From Onchidella celtica (Eukaryota > Mollusca > Gastropoda > Systellommatophora > Onchidiidae): a DNA stretch of 64,000 bases. Made by a program: the position numbers and the translations under genes. Of this stretch, positions 46,235-57,560 are shown in pieces. Below the pieces are notes generated by a model. The model saw nothing but the letters and a program-made list of their open reading frames with translations. It was not told where the DNA came from and searched no databases. Each line of letters begins with the position of its first letter. Position 1 is the first letter of the stretch. Where the stretch lies: NCBI GenBank assembly GCA_963931925.1, contig OZ007571.1, positions 61,077,519-61,141,518 of the forward strand. Direction: 5' to 3'.

Positions 46235-47458
46235 AAGTGAATATTCTAGCTGCTAAGACCGCCTGTAAAGACGCTAAAGGCCATATATAATTATATAGAT
46301 ATCAATTTAAAGTGACAGTTGAGTCGCCACTGGCCAGTCGCCAGGCAAACTCTCCATAAATCATATGGGCTTAAATGTTAGGAGAGCCCAGTACGTTCAA
46401 AGCCTACAGAAGCACTCTTCGGCTTGTAGGTAATTTAAGCAGTTGCCAAAAGACTATATTTTATGCACAATCACTATTCAATTCATCAACAATGTGCTAT
46501 ATTATTCCAATCATACTATGGCAATAGATCTATGATACAGGACACCCGTGGTCGAGTGCCAGCTGGGGTTTCCTTAGTCTTCCTATGAGGCTGTAGTTCT
46601 CTCTCTATCTCCGATCTCTATTATGCTTGAATAAATAAGATATATTACCATTGGTCACGCCTACTGGTGGGCGCGAACATCAATATAGCGCAGCGTGGGC
46701 TTTCAAAGGTCAGCCCACTCAGACCTTTCTTTCTAGAGCTCAGTCAGTCCGTTAGCAAGGACTTCTTGTCTTCAAAGCACACAGTTCAGGTACTGGTCAA
46801 CCGGAGATACTTCACGACACGATGCTTCTGCTCGTCTGTATTCACTAAATCTGAACGTTACACGATGTTATATACTATCTAACTACCCAGCGTGCTAGTC
46901 CGCTGGCCCAATTAGTTCAGCTATCTCATAGGTCGAAACCTCCCACGATTTTAATTGTAGTAATACGTCTGCACTATTCTACCAGCCAGTTAACGTGCAA
47001 AAACTTGTCTAGTCATACTTAACAATGTCAACTAGCCCCACCTTGTTTCACCCCTACTCCATTACTTATTAATCACGAACATTAAAACCGACAAGCGTGA
47101 ATCTAACAGTTTAACTTTACATTTATTTACTCACCAACTATAATTCGCGAGGGCCGTTCAAGGCCACCAGCCAATTTCTCATGGCCCTGGTAAAACAACA
47201 ACAACTCACTCTCTGCGTGAGTTTTAACAACATCTGAATCATGACACCAATAGAAGTAGTGTGTAGTGCGTAACTCAGTTCAGCCAAAAAATGGAGATAG
47301 AATTCTTGTCATTCCAAGGGGATGTCCACAGTCTGCTAGGGGCCTAGTGGAAATGATAAGATTGAACTGTCAAGGAATGAAAGGTTGGTAAAGACGTCAC
47401 AGGATAAACGCAAGCGAAACAGCTCCTCTAGGGGGTTGAGTGGGTGCACTGTTTAGGC

Positions 47459-47882
47459 CAAGGGTGGCCAAACTTACTTAATATAAGAGCCACATTAGAT
47501 AAACTTCAGATATTCGAGAGCCACAAGTTACGAAGATAAATTTACATACATGTTTTTATTGTGACAATACATTTTGTTACAAAAAATGTACGTAAGTATT
47601 CCGTCAGCACTAAAGAACAATGTCTCACTCAGATATAGCATTCAGATTAGGATTTATATTTTTAAATATTTTTACTCACCATGAACATTAAACTTGCGTT
47701 TGAAACCACTGGGGTCTCGGTTCATATCCTGTAAATAATTATAAAGATTGGATATTTTTAACGTTATTTACCGTTTATGTTCACTGTGAGGAAAAATGAG
47801 CTCTGCCGTCATATTTCCACGAGCCGCATATTGAAAGTCAAGAGCCGCATGTGGCTCGCGAGCCGCAGGTTGGCCACCCCTG
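47459..47882. mobile_element. hAT-like non-autonomous element (424 bp)
   Basis: Ends CAAGGGTGGCCAA and, inverted, CAGGGGTGGCCAACC. The flanks GTTTAGGC (47451-47458) and GTTCAGGC (47883-47890) match at 7 of 8, as for hAT insertion. No transposase. Confidence 0.85.
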
Positions 47883-47944
47883 GTTCAGGCTACCAATAGG
47901 CATCACAGTGTGGATGGTACTTTGTGTGTTACATGTTTGTGTTA

Positions 47945-48860
47945 AGATACACACACACACACACACACACACGCAGAGAGAGAGCCAAGGATTTGTGAGA
48001 CAGAGAGAGAGAGAGAGAGGAGAAGAAAAGAGAGAGCTAGAGAAAAAGAGAGAGACAGAAGGGAGAGCGAGCGAGAGAGTGAGAAAGAGAGCAGAGAGAG
48101 AGAGAGAGAGAGAGACAGGGATGAAGAAAGAGAGGGCTAGGGAGAAAAAAACAGAGACGGGTGTGTGTGTGAGAGAGAGAGAGAGAGAGAAAGGGGGGGG
48201 GGCGAGGGTATCGTACAAATCAAAATTAATTAATATTAAGGAAAGTCCCTTTACTTCTGAAATGACAACAGCAACGTCCCTGAGACAACAGCACCGTCCC
48301 TGAGACAACAGTAACTAAACGGGAGGGGGGGGGGGATTCTTACACTAGAGCCAATTGCAAACCACAAAAGAGGTCCCCCTGGATAAACCTTTAAGCTTAA
48401 GGCATTCCTGGTTGTTTATGGAACTGTCCAGGATACGGAAGGAAGAAAGAGAGAGCTAAAGAGAGAGTGAAGGAGAGAGCGTCGGAGAGAGAGAAAGGAA
48501 GAGAGAGAGAAAGAAACGAGATAGAGGCAGGGATAAGAGAGAGAGAAAGAAAGAAAGAGAACTGGAGGGAAGAGAACCGAGGATAAGGCGAGAGAGAGAA
48601 AGAGAGATGGGGCAGATGAAAGAGAAAGAGAGAGAGAGAGAGAAATGTTTTTGAACAATTAAAGAAATTTTCTATCACTTCCAAAATGAAAATAGCACTC
48701 GACCCTGGGACAAAAAAAAAAAAAACGGTAACTAAAAGTAGGGAATTCCTACACTTGAGACAATTTCAAATCGCAGAGAGATCTCTCTGGACAATACTTC
48801 TAAGCCCAAGGCATTACTAGTTGTTTATGAAAATGTTGAGGATACGGAGCTGCCGCGTGC
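47945..48860. repeat. Two tandem ~430-bp units with GA microsatellite
   Basis: Each unit has a GA-rich block, then a more unique block. Unique blocks 48332-48440 and 48740-48855 match (TAAGCTTAAGGCATTCCTGG vs AAGCCCAAGGCATTAC, GTTGTTTATG, GAGGATACGGA). A CA run at 47949-47971 precedes. ORFs of 95-156 codons here are compositional. Confidence 0.75.
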
Positions 48861-49039
48861 AGTACTGACGCTAAGCCCAGACTGAGTCTGAAGGATGAAA
48901 GATAATCGCTAAGAACTGGTGGACGCAGTCATTACATTTCACGGCCCCGAGGCCATGATTTATATATCATACTAATACTTTCTCCAGAGTGTCAGTGACA
49001 TGGCTCAAAGCTTTCAGTGGATGGTGCAGCGCTAAGACT

Positions 49040-50290
49040 AAAATTGCGACTCTCAAACAGCAGATTTACCCGGATCAAGTCACTAGGAAATCTGAAGATA
49101 TTATTGATGCTACCGATATTTTGGCATTGATTGCTCTTGTAATTGTTCCGATACCGATGTTTTGGCATGGATTATTTATGTATTTGTGCCGATACCGATA
49201 TTTTAACATTGATTATTACTGTACTCGAGCAGTACAAATACAGTATCGAAACTGTGACTCTTAAATGGCAGAGTTACCGGAACGTCATCACTACGAAAGG
49301 CAAAGATAATTTATTGTCTTATCACATCTGCAAGGGGAAGATAATGATGGCTCTTTAAAACCATGCATGACTAATTCTTTACACCGGTTTTGTTACAGTA
49401 AATGTTGACGGTCTAGGGACAGTGGATTTCCCCACATCGATTACTGTTGTACTTTAGAACAAAGTGCGGTACCAACATTGTGACTATCAACCAACAAATA
49501 TACTAAGATGAAATCACCAGGAAATATATTATTATTTTAGGTACCGATACTATGACAGCGATTAATCGATTACCGTGCACTACAGCACAACAAAGTACGA
49601 CGCCTTAATTGCAAAGGCTAAACAGCTTATTTACTGGGATCAAGTCAGCGGGAAATGCTACGATATTTTAGTGAGAACCGATAATATCACTCGGATTCCT
49701 ACTGCTCTTAAAAGTTAAAAACATCGTGGGATGAAATACCTCCAAAACTGTGACTATTAAATACCTGATCAAGTGGGATCAAAGATACTAGAACTGATAA
49801 GATAAGACAGGTAGCGCTTTTAGCGTGCACAGATTATGCACCGCCACCTAGCACCAAATGCGCGGAAGCCATGAAAAATACCGTATTTTACGAAGCCAAA
49901 TAAGGAAAACATTGAATTTTGTTTCACTGTTCAGCTATCTCTGTAGGCTTTGATTGACGTCATTTATTGTGGAATTATAACCTCAATCGCTGTGGGAAAG
50001 ACTGACTATTTTTTCTTGGTTTTTAGTCGCAGTATCACTGTCACAATTTTGCATCACAAATTCACCATTATAATTATTATCACACATTCTGTTCATACTA
50101 TGCGCCATGGGCCCCACCCCCGATCAGCGCACAAATTGTGTGCACGGTTTTATTTAGTGGTGCGGAGAAGACAGTATCTCATCTTATCGTTTCTAGTATC
50201 TTTGGTGAGATTAAGTCGGAGGGAAAAAACTGTAACTATCGCATGTACCGATACTCTGACACCGAAAACCACTGTGCTGAACAACAATGG
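49040..50290 (+). repeat. Degenerate ~190-bp satellite-like repeats
   Basis: Recurring order: ACTGTGACT, AAA, TTTACTGGGATCAAGTCA, GGGAAAT, GATATT and ACCGATA, seen from about 49045, 49250, 49478, 49600 and 49735, and resuming after the MITE at 50212. Strongly diverged. Confidence 0.65.
49780..50204. mobile_element. 425-bp hAT-like MITE, copy 2
   Basis: Same length and same terminal repeats as 12177-12601 (CAAAGATACTAGAA...). Flanks GTGGGAT (49773-49779) and GTGAGAT (50205-50211) are near-identical, and the satellite reads through once the MITE is removed. Confidence 0.87.
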
Positions 50291-50400
50291 GTCTCAACCT
50301 TTTTCTGGTAATCGCCCCCTCAGACTCCAAATTTTCTTTCATCTCAATCTTCTCTCCCCCTCCCCCCCCCTCCCCCCCCCCCGCCGTTCTACTAGCAAAA
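50289..50400. mobile_element. Left-end fragment of a hAT-like element
   Basis: CAATGGGTCTCAACCTTTTT, then AATCGCCCCCTCAGACTCC and AAATTTTCTTTC, match the left part of 53109-54253. No right terminus was found, so it is probably truncated. Confidence 0.5.
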
Positions 50401-50470
50401 TGTGACCTAATCTCGCTCTTGAACTAACGTCTTCAAGTGTTTTCATTAAGGAGCGGGGGGGGGGGGCGGG

Positions 50471-50680
50471 GTAACATACCAATCCCAGAACTTCACAATC
50501 ACAGGCAGTTGCTGCCAGCAAAATGTACACCCGAGAATAATGGTAGAAACTGACCATGTCTGACCTGGTTTAGTGTTTAGTTAGATCTTCCCGGATTTAC
50601 TGAGAAAATATAGGAAATTATGGTGTTCACATCTTGTCTGCCGGCAGGGGACTGTGTCTGACCGGGCTTAGTATGATACC
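50471..50680 (+). repeat. Dispersed repeat R3, copy 1
   Basis: Collinear with 54857-55065: GTTGCTGCCAGCAAAATGTAC, TGTCTGAC, GGATTT, GAAAATATA and GGGCTTAGTATGATACC. Confidence 0.8.
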
Positions 50681-50703
50681 AGAAAATAATAAAATTTATA
50701 AAG

Positions 50704-51007
50704 AGATCTCATTTCTGCCAAATTTCAAAACCAGATTGCTGCGGTAAACCAGAATTGAAACAGGCCTTCTTCACCAATGACAGTGCACATAATCTGTTTA
50801 CGGTGGTTTGTTCATATCTTTGGGTTGGTTGAAACTATTTAGAAGCTCTTACTGCCTGTGGAAATGTACAAACTGGCATTGTTTTCACCGCCTGGACCTA
50901 CTTTCCGCTCCATGATCACTATGGTTTGGCGGAGCCTTCCTTGCCTCGCGGTACAAATCGACCAATAGTGATTTCTGTCTGTACCCACATACTCTCTGAT
51001 GATATCC
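50704..51007 (+). repeat. Dispersed repeat R8b, copy 2
   Basis: See 41661-41990. A C-run follows directly. Confidence 0.8.
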
Positions 51008-51173
51008 CCCCCCCCCCTAAAGAACTCAAGGTAGGTTGCAAGAATCTTTTAAAATGAAAAGGAATATGAATCACACGTTGAAATGAAACACGGGGATATA
51101 AACCGCTATTAAGAAGTTTGCTTTTATTTTGTTTGAAGAGTGGGGAAAGGGGATAAGATATTGGGAGAGACAT

Positions 51174-51360
51174 TGCAGAACCCCACTTTTATTTATTATT
51201 TTGAATTGAAGATGCCAATAAAGAGTTGATGAAAAAAAAAAGGGGGGTGGTGGGATGGGAGAGCAGAGAAATGGTGATGTAGACGACTCTAAAATTGAAA
51301 AGGTTGATCAAGCAATGAACACTGCGCAGTGCCCCCAAAGTTTCATCTCCAATTTTTTCC
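51174..51360 (+). repeat. Dispersed repeat R4, copy 1
   Basis: Matches 52064-52296: GAAGATGCCAAT, an A-run, G-rich tract, GATCAAGCAATGAACAC, CCCCCAAAGTTTCATCT. R2 copy 3 overlaps its end. Confidence 0.75.
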
Positions 51361-51590
51361 ATTGTTTGAGAAACTGAATATTATCTTTTAGTAGCCTATG
51401 TAGAAGAGGTATATAACCAATGCACACTTTGACACTGGTTTAAAATGCGTTGTGGCACTTATCACGCTGTTTCACAGTTCCGATTTATTCTAACTCCTTA
51501 TCATGTTACTAAAGCCTCAAACGTTTAACGCCGAATTTCTCAGCGGTGCAGAAAGTTGAGTTGCAACAAACAAGAACTAAGGTCGGGAGA
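51347..51590 (+). repeat. Dispersed repeat R2, copy 3
   Basis: Full-length relative of 2921-3145. Confidence 0.75.
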
Positions 51591-52063
51591 CATGCACTTG
51601 AAATAATAAGTTCATCTTGAAAGTGCAGAAAATGGGATAAGCCATTCTCATTAATTTTGCTTTGGCATGGAGTTTTGCCCGATAGAAATTTACACGTGCA
51701 AAGCCGAGGGAATTGCTCCCACTACCAAACTCTGTTAAAGAAGCTAATATTGGATAATGCCAGGGAAAATGGCTGACTCCGGATTCTCCGAAAAGTGGTG
51801 GAAGGGGGGGGGGGGTTGGAGAGATAGGGGTAGACGGTTGGGGGGAGGGGTGAAGGAGAGGCAACAGCTAGAGCATTCTGGGATTTATTGAGCTACAAAG
51901 TATGTGTGTGTGTAAGTGTGTATATGTGTGTTTGTGTGTTGGGGGGGGGGGGCGAGGGATTGGCGCAATAAATGTGACAGAACAAGATTGAGAGAAAAGA
52001 AAAAGAAACATGGGGGTGGGGGGGGGGAGTTTAAATTTCTCCGGCCCGATGGAACCTGAGTGA
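51591..52063. other. Non-coding with G-rich and GT tracts
   Basis: G-runs at 51806-51850 and 51940-51953, GT-rich at 51903-51938. No gene. Confidence 0.5.
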
Positions 52064-52296
52064 TCTTCTTTTTATTTATTTTTTAAACTGAAGATGTCAA
52101 TGAAGATTTCATGGGAAAAAAAAAAGTAGGAGGGGGGGAGGGAGCAGGGAAATTGTGGCGGACAAGACTCTGTAAAATTGGAGGGAGTGGGGGGAGGGGG
52201 GAGGGGGGGGGCAAAGGTCGGGGCTAGGAGAAAAGATTGATCAAGCAATGAACACCGCGCACTGCGCATTTCCCCCAAAGTTTCATCTGCAATATT
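52064..52296 (+). repeat. Dispersed repeat R4, copy 2
   Basis: See 51174-51360; longer because of an expanded G-rich tract. Confidence 0.75.
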
Positions 52297-52740
52297 TGTG
52301 AGTACTCTTGTTTGCATTTACATGGGCGAAGTTTCAACAAACCTCGACATCATCGTCGTCCGTTTGCTCTGTTTTCTTTCTTCTTCTTCTTCTTTTCCTT
52401 CCTCTAGTGTGTGTCGCAGGTCCTCCCTTCGTCCAGGACAAACATGGACTCCGCAGCTTTAAGGACGGATTGCTTTTTTTTTCGCTTTATTTTTCGCTGA
52501 ATGACATGATAGGTCGATGGAACGAAATGAGCTTTGGAGCTATCCATATAATATGTAACCCACCTCCCCCTTACCACTTCCCCCGTTCGATTTTCAAACA
52601 CTTGCCTTCATGCCTTCATTTTAATTGAATAGTTCGAAATAGATTTGCCCCCTTCATAAGCTTTGGATAAGGTTCTCTGAGTTTCGAAGACTGGGTTAAA
52701 AAAATATCATGAGAAAATAAGCTAGGTTGTACCATTGTTA
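52297..52740. other. Non-coding, no gene recognised
   Basis: TTC- and T-rich patches at about 52378-52400 and 52470-52495. A 106-codon ORF has no motif. Confidence 0.45.
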
Positions 52741-52808
52741 TCAGGAGGGTTCAAAGCTTAGACATTTCGCACCAGGCTCAAGTGCTCTAACCACTAGGCC
52801 ACGGGGCG
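52741..52808 (-). repeat. Decayed tRNA-like sequence (SINE head or tRNA relic)
   Basis: On the minus strand GTGGCCTAGTGGTTAGAGCA is a good A box and TTTGAACCC sits where a B box would, but the latter is poor and stems do not pair well. Not a working tRNA gene. Its A box differs from that of the SINE family above. Confidence 0.5.
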
Positions 52809-53108
52809 TGGAGGAGGACTTCATTCTCACTATTGTCGTCGGTGATGATTTAACCCTGTTATACATTCGGGTGTTGGATATTATGGTGAAGAAGCTGTTG
52901 TTATGGGAACGTGGTATTTTACATTATAAGCCATGGCTGAACAGTGGACACATCTCAGTATTGTAACTATTTGGCTTTGTAATTACACTACGTCCCCCTA
53001 ACAACAGATGAAAAGAGTGAGTGTTTGGGATAATATAATTATGTCAGACCCCCGACTGTCATAATAGGGTTAACCACTTCTTCCTTGTCGCTTCTCGTTG
53101 CTGTAAAC
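52809..53108. other. Non-coding, no gene recognised
   Basis: No feature found. Confidence 0.45.
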
Positions 53109-54253
53109 CATTGGTCCTCGACCTGTTTTTTTTTTTTTTAGACAATCGCCCCCATGGGCTCCAAATGTTCTTTCGTCGCCCTGCCCCCCCCCCCCCGCCC
53201 CACCCCCAATCCAGACTCAAACAGAACAGATACATTTCACAAGATGACAGGCTACACACAAATTTTGACGCGACGTTTTTCAATAGACTTTGTTTTTAAT
53301 TTTCTAATCTAATAAATATAATTTACAAATTCTGGTCATTTCAACTCAAAAGGCTTTGTTATTAGGCCACCTGCGGTAACCAGATTTTGCATGTTGGTTT
53401 CAAACACCATGGAGGTTGCACTCATGTTTGGATTTTTTTTTATTGCTTTTGTTTTTCATTTTGAGTTTGTATTGTGCCACTGACTGCTCGCACTTAATCC
53501 CTTGTTCTCATGAGCACGTGACCCGCGATGTGAACACTTTCTGTCGTATGTAGGTCACTGCTGTTGGCTGATTTACACCCGAGACACAGGCTACCAAGAC
53601 GGTTCCATTCGCCAAAAATCCCTCCGTCCACTGGCGCGCGTATCATCCGTGTCAACAATGCAATAATTCGCACCTCACCCCTTAATAATTGAACGAAAAC
53701 GACTAGTACCACAGAGCTCTGGGAGTTGTCCATACTGAGTTTATACGCGCGCAAGTTGTGGACATGTAGTGAAAGAAGGAAATGGTCCGTCTCGGTATTC
53801 TGTGTCTCGGCTTAAACTGTTCGCCGTTCTCGGGGCTAAAGTTAGAACACAGGGACAGAGATAAAGAAAGAGAGCTGGAGAGGAGAGAGCCAGAGATAAA
53901 GTGAGAGAGAGAGAGGGAGACGTACAGAGGGTAGAAAGTGAGGGGCGAGGCATTGGTTGGGGGTCCACGCGGGGCGCAGCTTTTAAGCTTATTCATTATT
54001 AAGCAGAATGCATTCTCTATCAAATGCACCTACAAAAAAAAACAACACAACAACAACTGTATTCGTGAAACCCATCTACGCGTGTTATTGAACAAGTCAG
54101 TTGCTGCCCCTTGTATTTGTCCCCAAATCCCCCCCCCCTTCATCCATTTCGTCCTCTTGTCGACCTTTTCTAGTTATGCCTCCCCCCCCCCTCTCCCCCA
54201 ACGAAATGAAAATCGGCCCCGGGGGGCGATATCGCCCACGCTGAGAACCACTG
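53109..54253. mobile_element. hAT-like non-autonomous element (1,145 bp)
   Basis: Left end CATTGGTCCTCGACCTG; right end, inverted, CAGTGGTTCTCAGCGTGGGC, close to the known hAT pattern CAGTGGTTCTCAACC. Flanks CTGTAAAC (53101-53108) and CTGTATGC (54254-54261) match at 6 of 8. Interior has T-, C- and GA-runs and no transposase ORF. Confidence 0.75.
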
Positions 54254-54856
54254 CTGTATGCGCATTCCCGTCTTTGCTCTCTTTGCCCGCCTGAAAAATT
54301 AAGAAAAGAAAAGAACAGAAAAAAAAAAATGAAAAGAAAAGAACGACAACTAAGAAAGGATATTATGCAAATGAATATCGATTTTGAATTTCTCAGCATA
54401 TATTGGATTTTATTTTTTTTCATTTTGTGAACGGGGGGAATATTGCATTACGCCGGCGGGTGTGACTTAATGCAGGGGCTTTGATGGAATTTAGCACGGA
54501 GATCGCTGAAGGCGTATGATGGGAGCAGAGCCAGTAATCGAATTTCACCCCAGCCAAATCGCAACAAAAAAGAAGTTAAAGAATACTGCGATTTGTGAAG
54601 TGGCACCCTTAAGCTTTGGGAGGTACTTCTATGGCCCCAATTTTCCAAATTTGATGCACTCTGAATACGGGAGTTGGGGTTTTGAAATGTGGCTTGTCCT
54701 TTCAAAAAAAACTTCAAAAAGTGGGAAGGACTTAGGGCAGGGAAGAACAAAAATACTAAGAAACAAACTATTTTACTTGAAATATAATCTGTACTCTAAA
54801 TATATTTTCAGTTATATGAATGAACATTAAGAAATATAGTGCATTCCTTTTAGGGG
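54254..54856. other. Non-coding, no gene recognised
   Basis: A-rich patch at about 54300-54340. A 104-codon ORF (54516-54830) has no motif. Confidence 0.45.
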
Positions 54857-55065
54857 ATATCATACAAAGCCCGGAAATTCACAACCATTTGCTGCCAGCA
54901 AAATGTACATCCAAGAAATGGTGGCAGAAGCTGACTGTGTCTGACTGGGCTTAATGCGATCTACAGGGTCTTCCAGGATTTGTTAAGAAAATATAAGAAG
55001 TTACGGTGTGCACTAACTCCTTATCTGGCAGCAGCTGATTGTGCCGCCCGAGCTTAGTATGATAC
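54857..55065 (+). repeat. Dispersed repeat R3, copy 2
   Basis: See 50471-50680. Confidence 0.8.
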
Positions 55066-55454
55066 CCCCCTCCACCTTTATCAGTACAACAATTCTGTCA
55101 AGAAGTTTGTGGAATATTTGGCCAAAAAAAAGTAGTTCTCATAATGTTATGCAGTTGTGCAAATACACGTGTGGTTTCAGGCTAGGGCCAGCGATGTCCC
55201 ACTTTCAAGGTGTTGGTCTATTTCATGGGACGTCAACCCTTTCCGATATTGTCCGTGCGCGTCATTTTGTGGGATCTACTCAGTTTCCTCTCAATTTCTT
55301 ACCTACGCAACATCTTCTTTCTTGTGCTCTTCCAAATGTGTGTGTGTGTGTATGTCATTTTTGGTTCATTCTGTTGTTCTTTTTTTTTTTCCGTTTTTTC
55401 CCTCCAATCCTCTTTCTGCACCTATAACGGTTGGTTGGTGAACGCTTACTGGTA
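55066..55454. other. Non-coding, no gene recognised
   Basis: Short GT and T runs near 55337-55390. ORFs up to 128 codons have no motif. Confidence 0.45.
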
Positions 55455-55570
55455 ATGTCTCCTTCTGTCCTATCGTTCTGTTCTATTCTGTCTATCGTCT
55501 TGCTTTTCCCTGGCGCAATGTCACCATTTATCGTCTCGACGCGCTTTCTTTCCCCAAACTCAAAATGTCC
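55455..55570 (+). repeat. Dispersed repeat R7, copy 2
   Basis: Core TTCTGTCTATCGTCTTGCTT; see 5862-5960. Confidence 0.65.
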
Positions 55571-55844
55571 CCCCCCCCCTGTATATCGTTAACCTTGTTT
55601 AACCTCCTCGCCCACGTGTCATGTGGAGAGATTTTCATTTGAATCTGAATTTGCTATCAATACAACATTTTCTTCTTTCTTGTTATCTTCCCAATGTGTG
55701 TGTGTGTCCAGGCTTTTGGCGGACGGACGTGTTTTGGTGCTGCTAACGAAGCAAGAACTCGCAGCCAAGTAAACTGTTTCACTTCGTTCCTGTTGAAGTC
55801 TTTTATTGTTCGTTTTTTTTTCACTTGAAAAAGGCGAAAGCCGA

Positions 55845-56012
55845 AAATTTGTGTATTTTCTGTCTTCTCTTTAGTTTGCTTTGTACTGTTTGGGTTTTAT
55901 TTCTCACACGGGGCTTTGCAACATACAACCTTTTCTTTTTGCCCAATTTTGACTTTGCGTATAGCCCTGCTGCGACCCCACAGTTTTTCTGTGGTTTTTA
56001 TGATATTTGTTG
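55845..56012 (+). repeat. Dispersed repeat R10, longest copy
   Basis: Landmarks: TCTTCTCTTTAGTTTG, GGGCTTTGCAACATACAAC, TTTTGACTTTG, CTGCGACCCCACAG. Contains a 6-bp hairpin CCACAG-TTTTT-CTGTGG at 55978-55994. Just upstream, AAAAAGGCGAAAGCCGAAAA is reminiscent of 3' ends of Penelope-like elements, which is only a guess. Confidence 0.7.
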
Positions 56013-56109
56013 TTATTGTTGTTTTCTCTCCCCCCCCCCACCCCCCCCCCCCACCTTTTCCCGTTTTTTCTCATCCTTGTCCCATAGCTGATGTTTGGTG
56101 GGCTCTTCT

Positions 56110-56232
56110 GGCAGTGTTTCCTCCTGTCCCATCATTCTGATCTATTCTGTTGATCGTCTCGCTTCTTCCTAGCACAGTGTGACCGCCATCGCGTCGACTC
56201 GACGTTTTCTCCAAACTCAATGTGAAAATTCC
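56110..56232 (+). repeat. Dispersed repeat R7, copy 3
   Basis: See 5862-5960 and 55455-55570. Confidence 0.65.
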
Positions 56233-56479
56233 CCGTATATTATTAACCTCCTCGCCCGCGTATATATAATTATAATTATGTGGCATCTTTTCATTTTCAT
56301 CTCACGTTTTTATCAATACAGCTATTTCTTTCTTTCTTGTTATCTTTCCAATTTGAATGTGTGGGGGCTGTTTTTTCTTTCATTCTGTTCTCCTCCCCCC
56401 CCCCCCCCCAAATGTTTTTTTTCCCTCTTAACTGACACCTTTTGGGAGAGCTAAGTGAGAGAATACATACTCTCCCCCC

Positions 56480-56584
56480 CCCCCCCCCAAAAAAAATCCA
56501 ACATGCCTGCACCAACCGGGGTTCGAACCCTGTACCTTCGGTTGAGAGGAGAGCATCTTGCCTCTAGACCATCTCGCCCCCCCC
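56480..56584 (-). mobile_element. Truncated SINE (tRNA-like head)
   Basis: B box GGTTCGAACCC-like and CTAGAGGCAAG A-box region on the minus strand; the body is missing beyond a C-run. Confidence 0.8.
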
Positions 56585-56689
56585 CCCGTTTTTGGGGGGT
56601 TTTTTTTCGGACCCCTGTCTATTTTTATAGTCAATAACTGAAAGCTTAAATTGTCTTTCCTTTTCCTTTGTCTTTTATTGTATCGTTTC

Positions 56690-56800
56690 TGTATTATATC
56701 GTGGCGAGGCTTTGTGACATACAACTTTTTGTTTTGCCATAGTTTGACTTTGTTTCAAGCCTTTGCTGCGATCCTACAGATTTTCTGTGTTTTAATGTTT
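56690..56800 (+). repeat. Dispersed repeat R10, copy 2
   Basis: GGCGAGGCTTTGTGACATAC, TTTGACTTTGTTTCAAGCC, CTGCGATCCTACAG. Confidence 0.7.
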
Positions 56801-57286
56801 TACATATTATTATCATTATACATGTAATCCACAACCTGCTGCATTCATCATGATAACACAAACCTGAGATTTAAATTTAATTATGGTCATTTATCACTGG
56901 AGCGGAAGATTCCACAAAAATACCGAAGACTTTGCTTCCTGGATGTATCTCCTTCCACTCCCCCCGGCCCACCATCCTCACTTCACACCCCCCCCCCCCG
57001 GACCTCCAAGCCACACCCGCGATATCCCAGGGTGTTTACTCCCTATCCTCCCACTGTCTGTCCTAGACAGGAGGTAAATAATGAATGAGTTTCCACGGAA
57101 CATGACGTCAGAAGCTGGCCAATTTTCCGTTTCTTTAATATATAATACATCGATATTGATTGTACACCATTCTTATAATAACACTACCACAACAACAACA
57201 AAAATATTAATCATCATAGTGATAACAAATAACAACAAAACGATAATATAAGAAGAAGAAGAAGACAACAATAATAATAAGATAAG
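56801..57286. other. Non-coding, no gene recognised
   Basis: C-run near 56990-57000; AAC/AAG-rich patch at 57180-57285. Confidence 0.45.
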
Positions 57287-57395
57287 ATAAGAATCATTTT
57301 ATTGTCCCCTGAGGGAGATTCTCTAACACAGAGTGTTTAACAGCACATACATGGTACACATATCTTTCGTACCATTACATAAACATATCACAACT
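57287..57395 (-). repeat. Dispersed repeat R9, copy 1
   Basis: GATAAGATAAGAATCATTTT and ATTGTCCCCTGAGGGAGATT; related to 60456-60590. On the minus strand it ends in (TTATC)n, like the 3' end of some LINEs and SINEs. Confidence 0.65.
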
Positions 57396-57403
57396 CAATT
57401 ACT

Positions 57404-57560
57404 CAGTAACAGTCAAAATTTGGCAAAAAGAAAACGTTGTATGTAGCAAAGCCTCGCGTAAGAAATAATACCCAAATGCTACAATGAAATTCAAACTAAA
57501 AGAGAAGACAGTTTGATAAAAAGATCTCTTTCGGCAACAACTTTTTTCAAGGAAAAAAAC
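57404..57560 (-). repeat. Dispersed repeat R10, inverted copy
   Basis: Minus-strand match to 55845-55950. Confidence 0.65.

Larger units (their letters stand above)
42332..46295 (+). mobile_element. Full-length APE-type non-LTR retrotransposon (LINE)
   Basis: A perfect 13-bp duplication TAGATATCAATTT flanks it (42319-42331 and 46296-46308). It has a ~690-bp 5' region, one long ORF with AP endonuclease and reverse transcriptase, and a 3' UTR of only about 60 bp ending AT-rich rather than in poly(A). The short 3' end suggests an RTE-like clade; assignment is tentative. The target is the solo LTR above. Confidence 0.9.
42043..47246. mobile_element. Apparent solo LTR (~1.23 kb) split by a LINE
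   Basis: The insertion starts TGTCACGAGC and ends GAATCATGACA, has a perfect 5-bp duplication CCAAT (42038-42042 and 47247-47251), and the paralogous empty site at about 39090 confirms both edges. Without the LINE and one 13-bp duplication, 1,227 bp remain, with no second LTR and no interior. Length and TGTC...GACA ends resemble the 1,215-bp LTRs at 18.3-28.8 kb, so a relative of that family is likely, though sequence likeness beyond the ends is weak. Confidence 0.75.
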
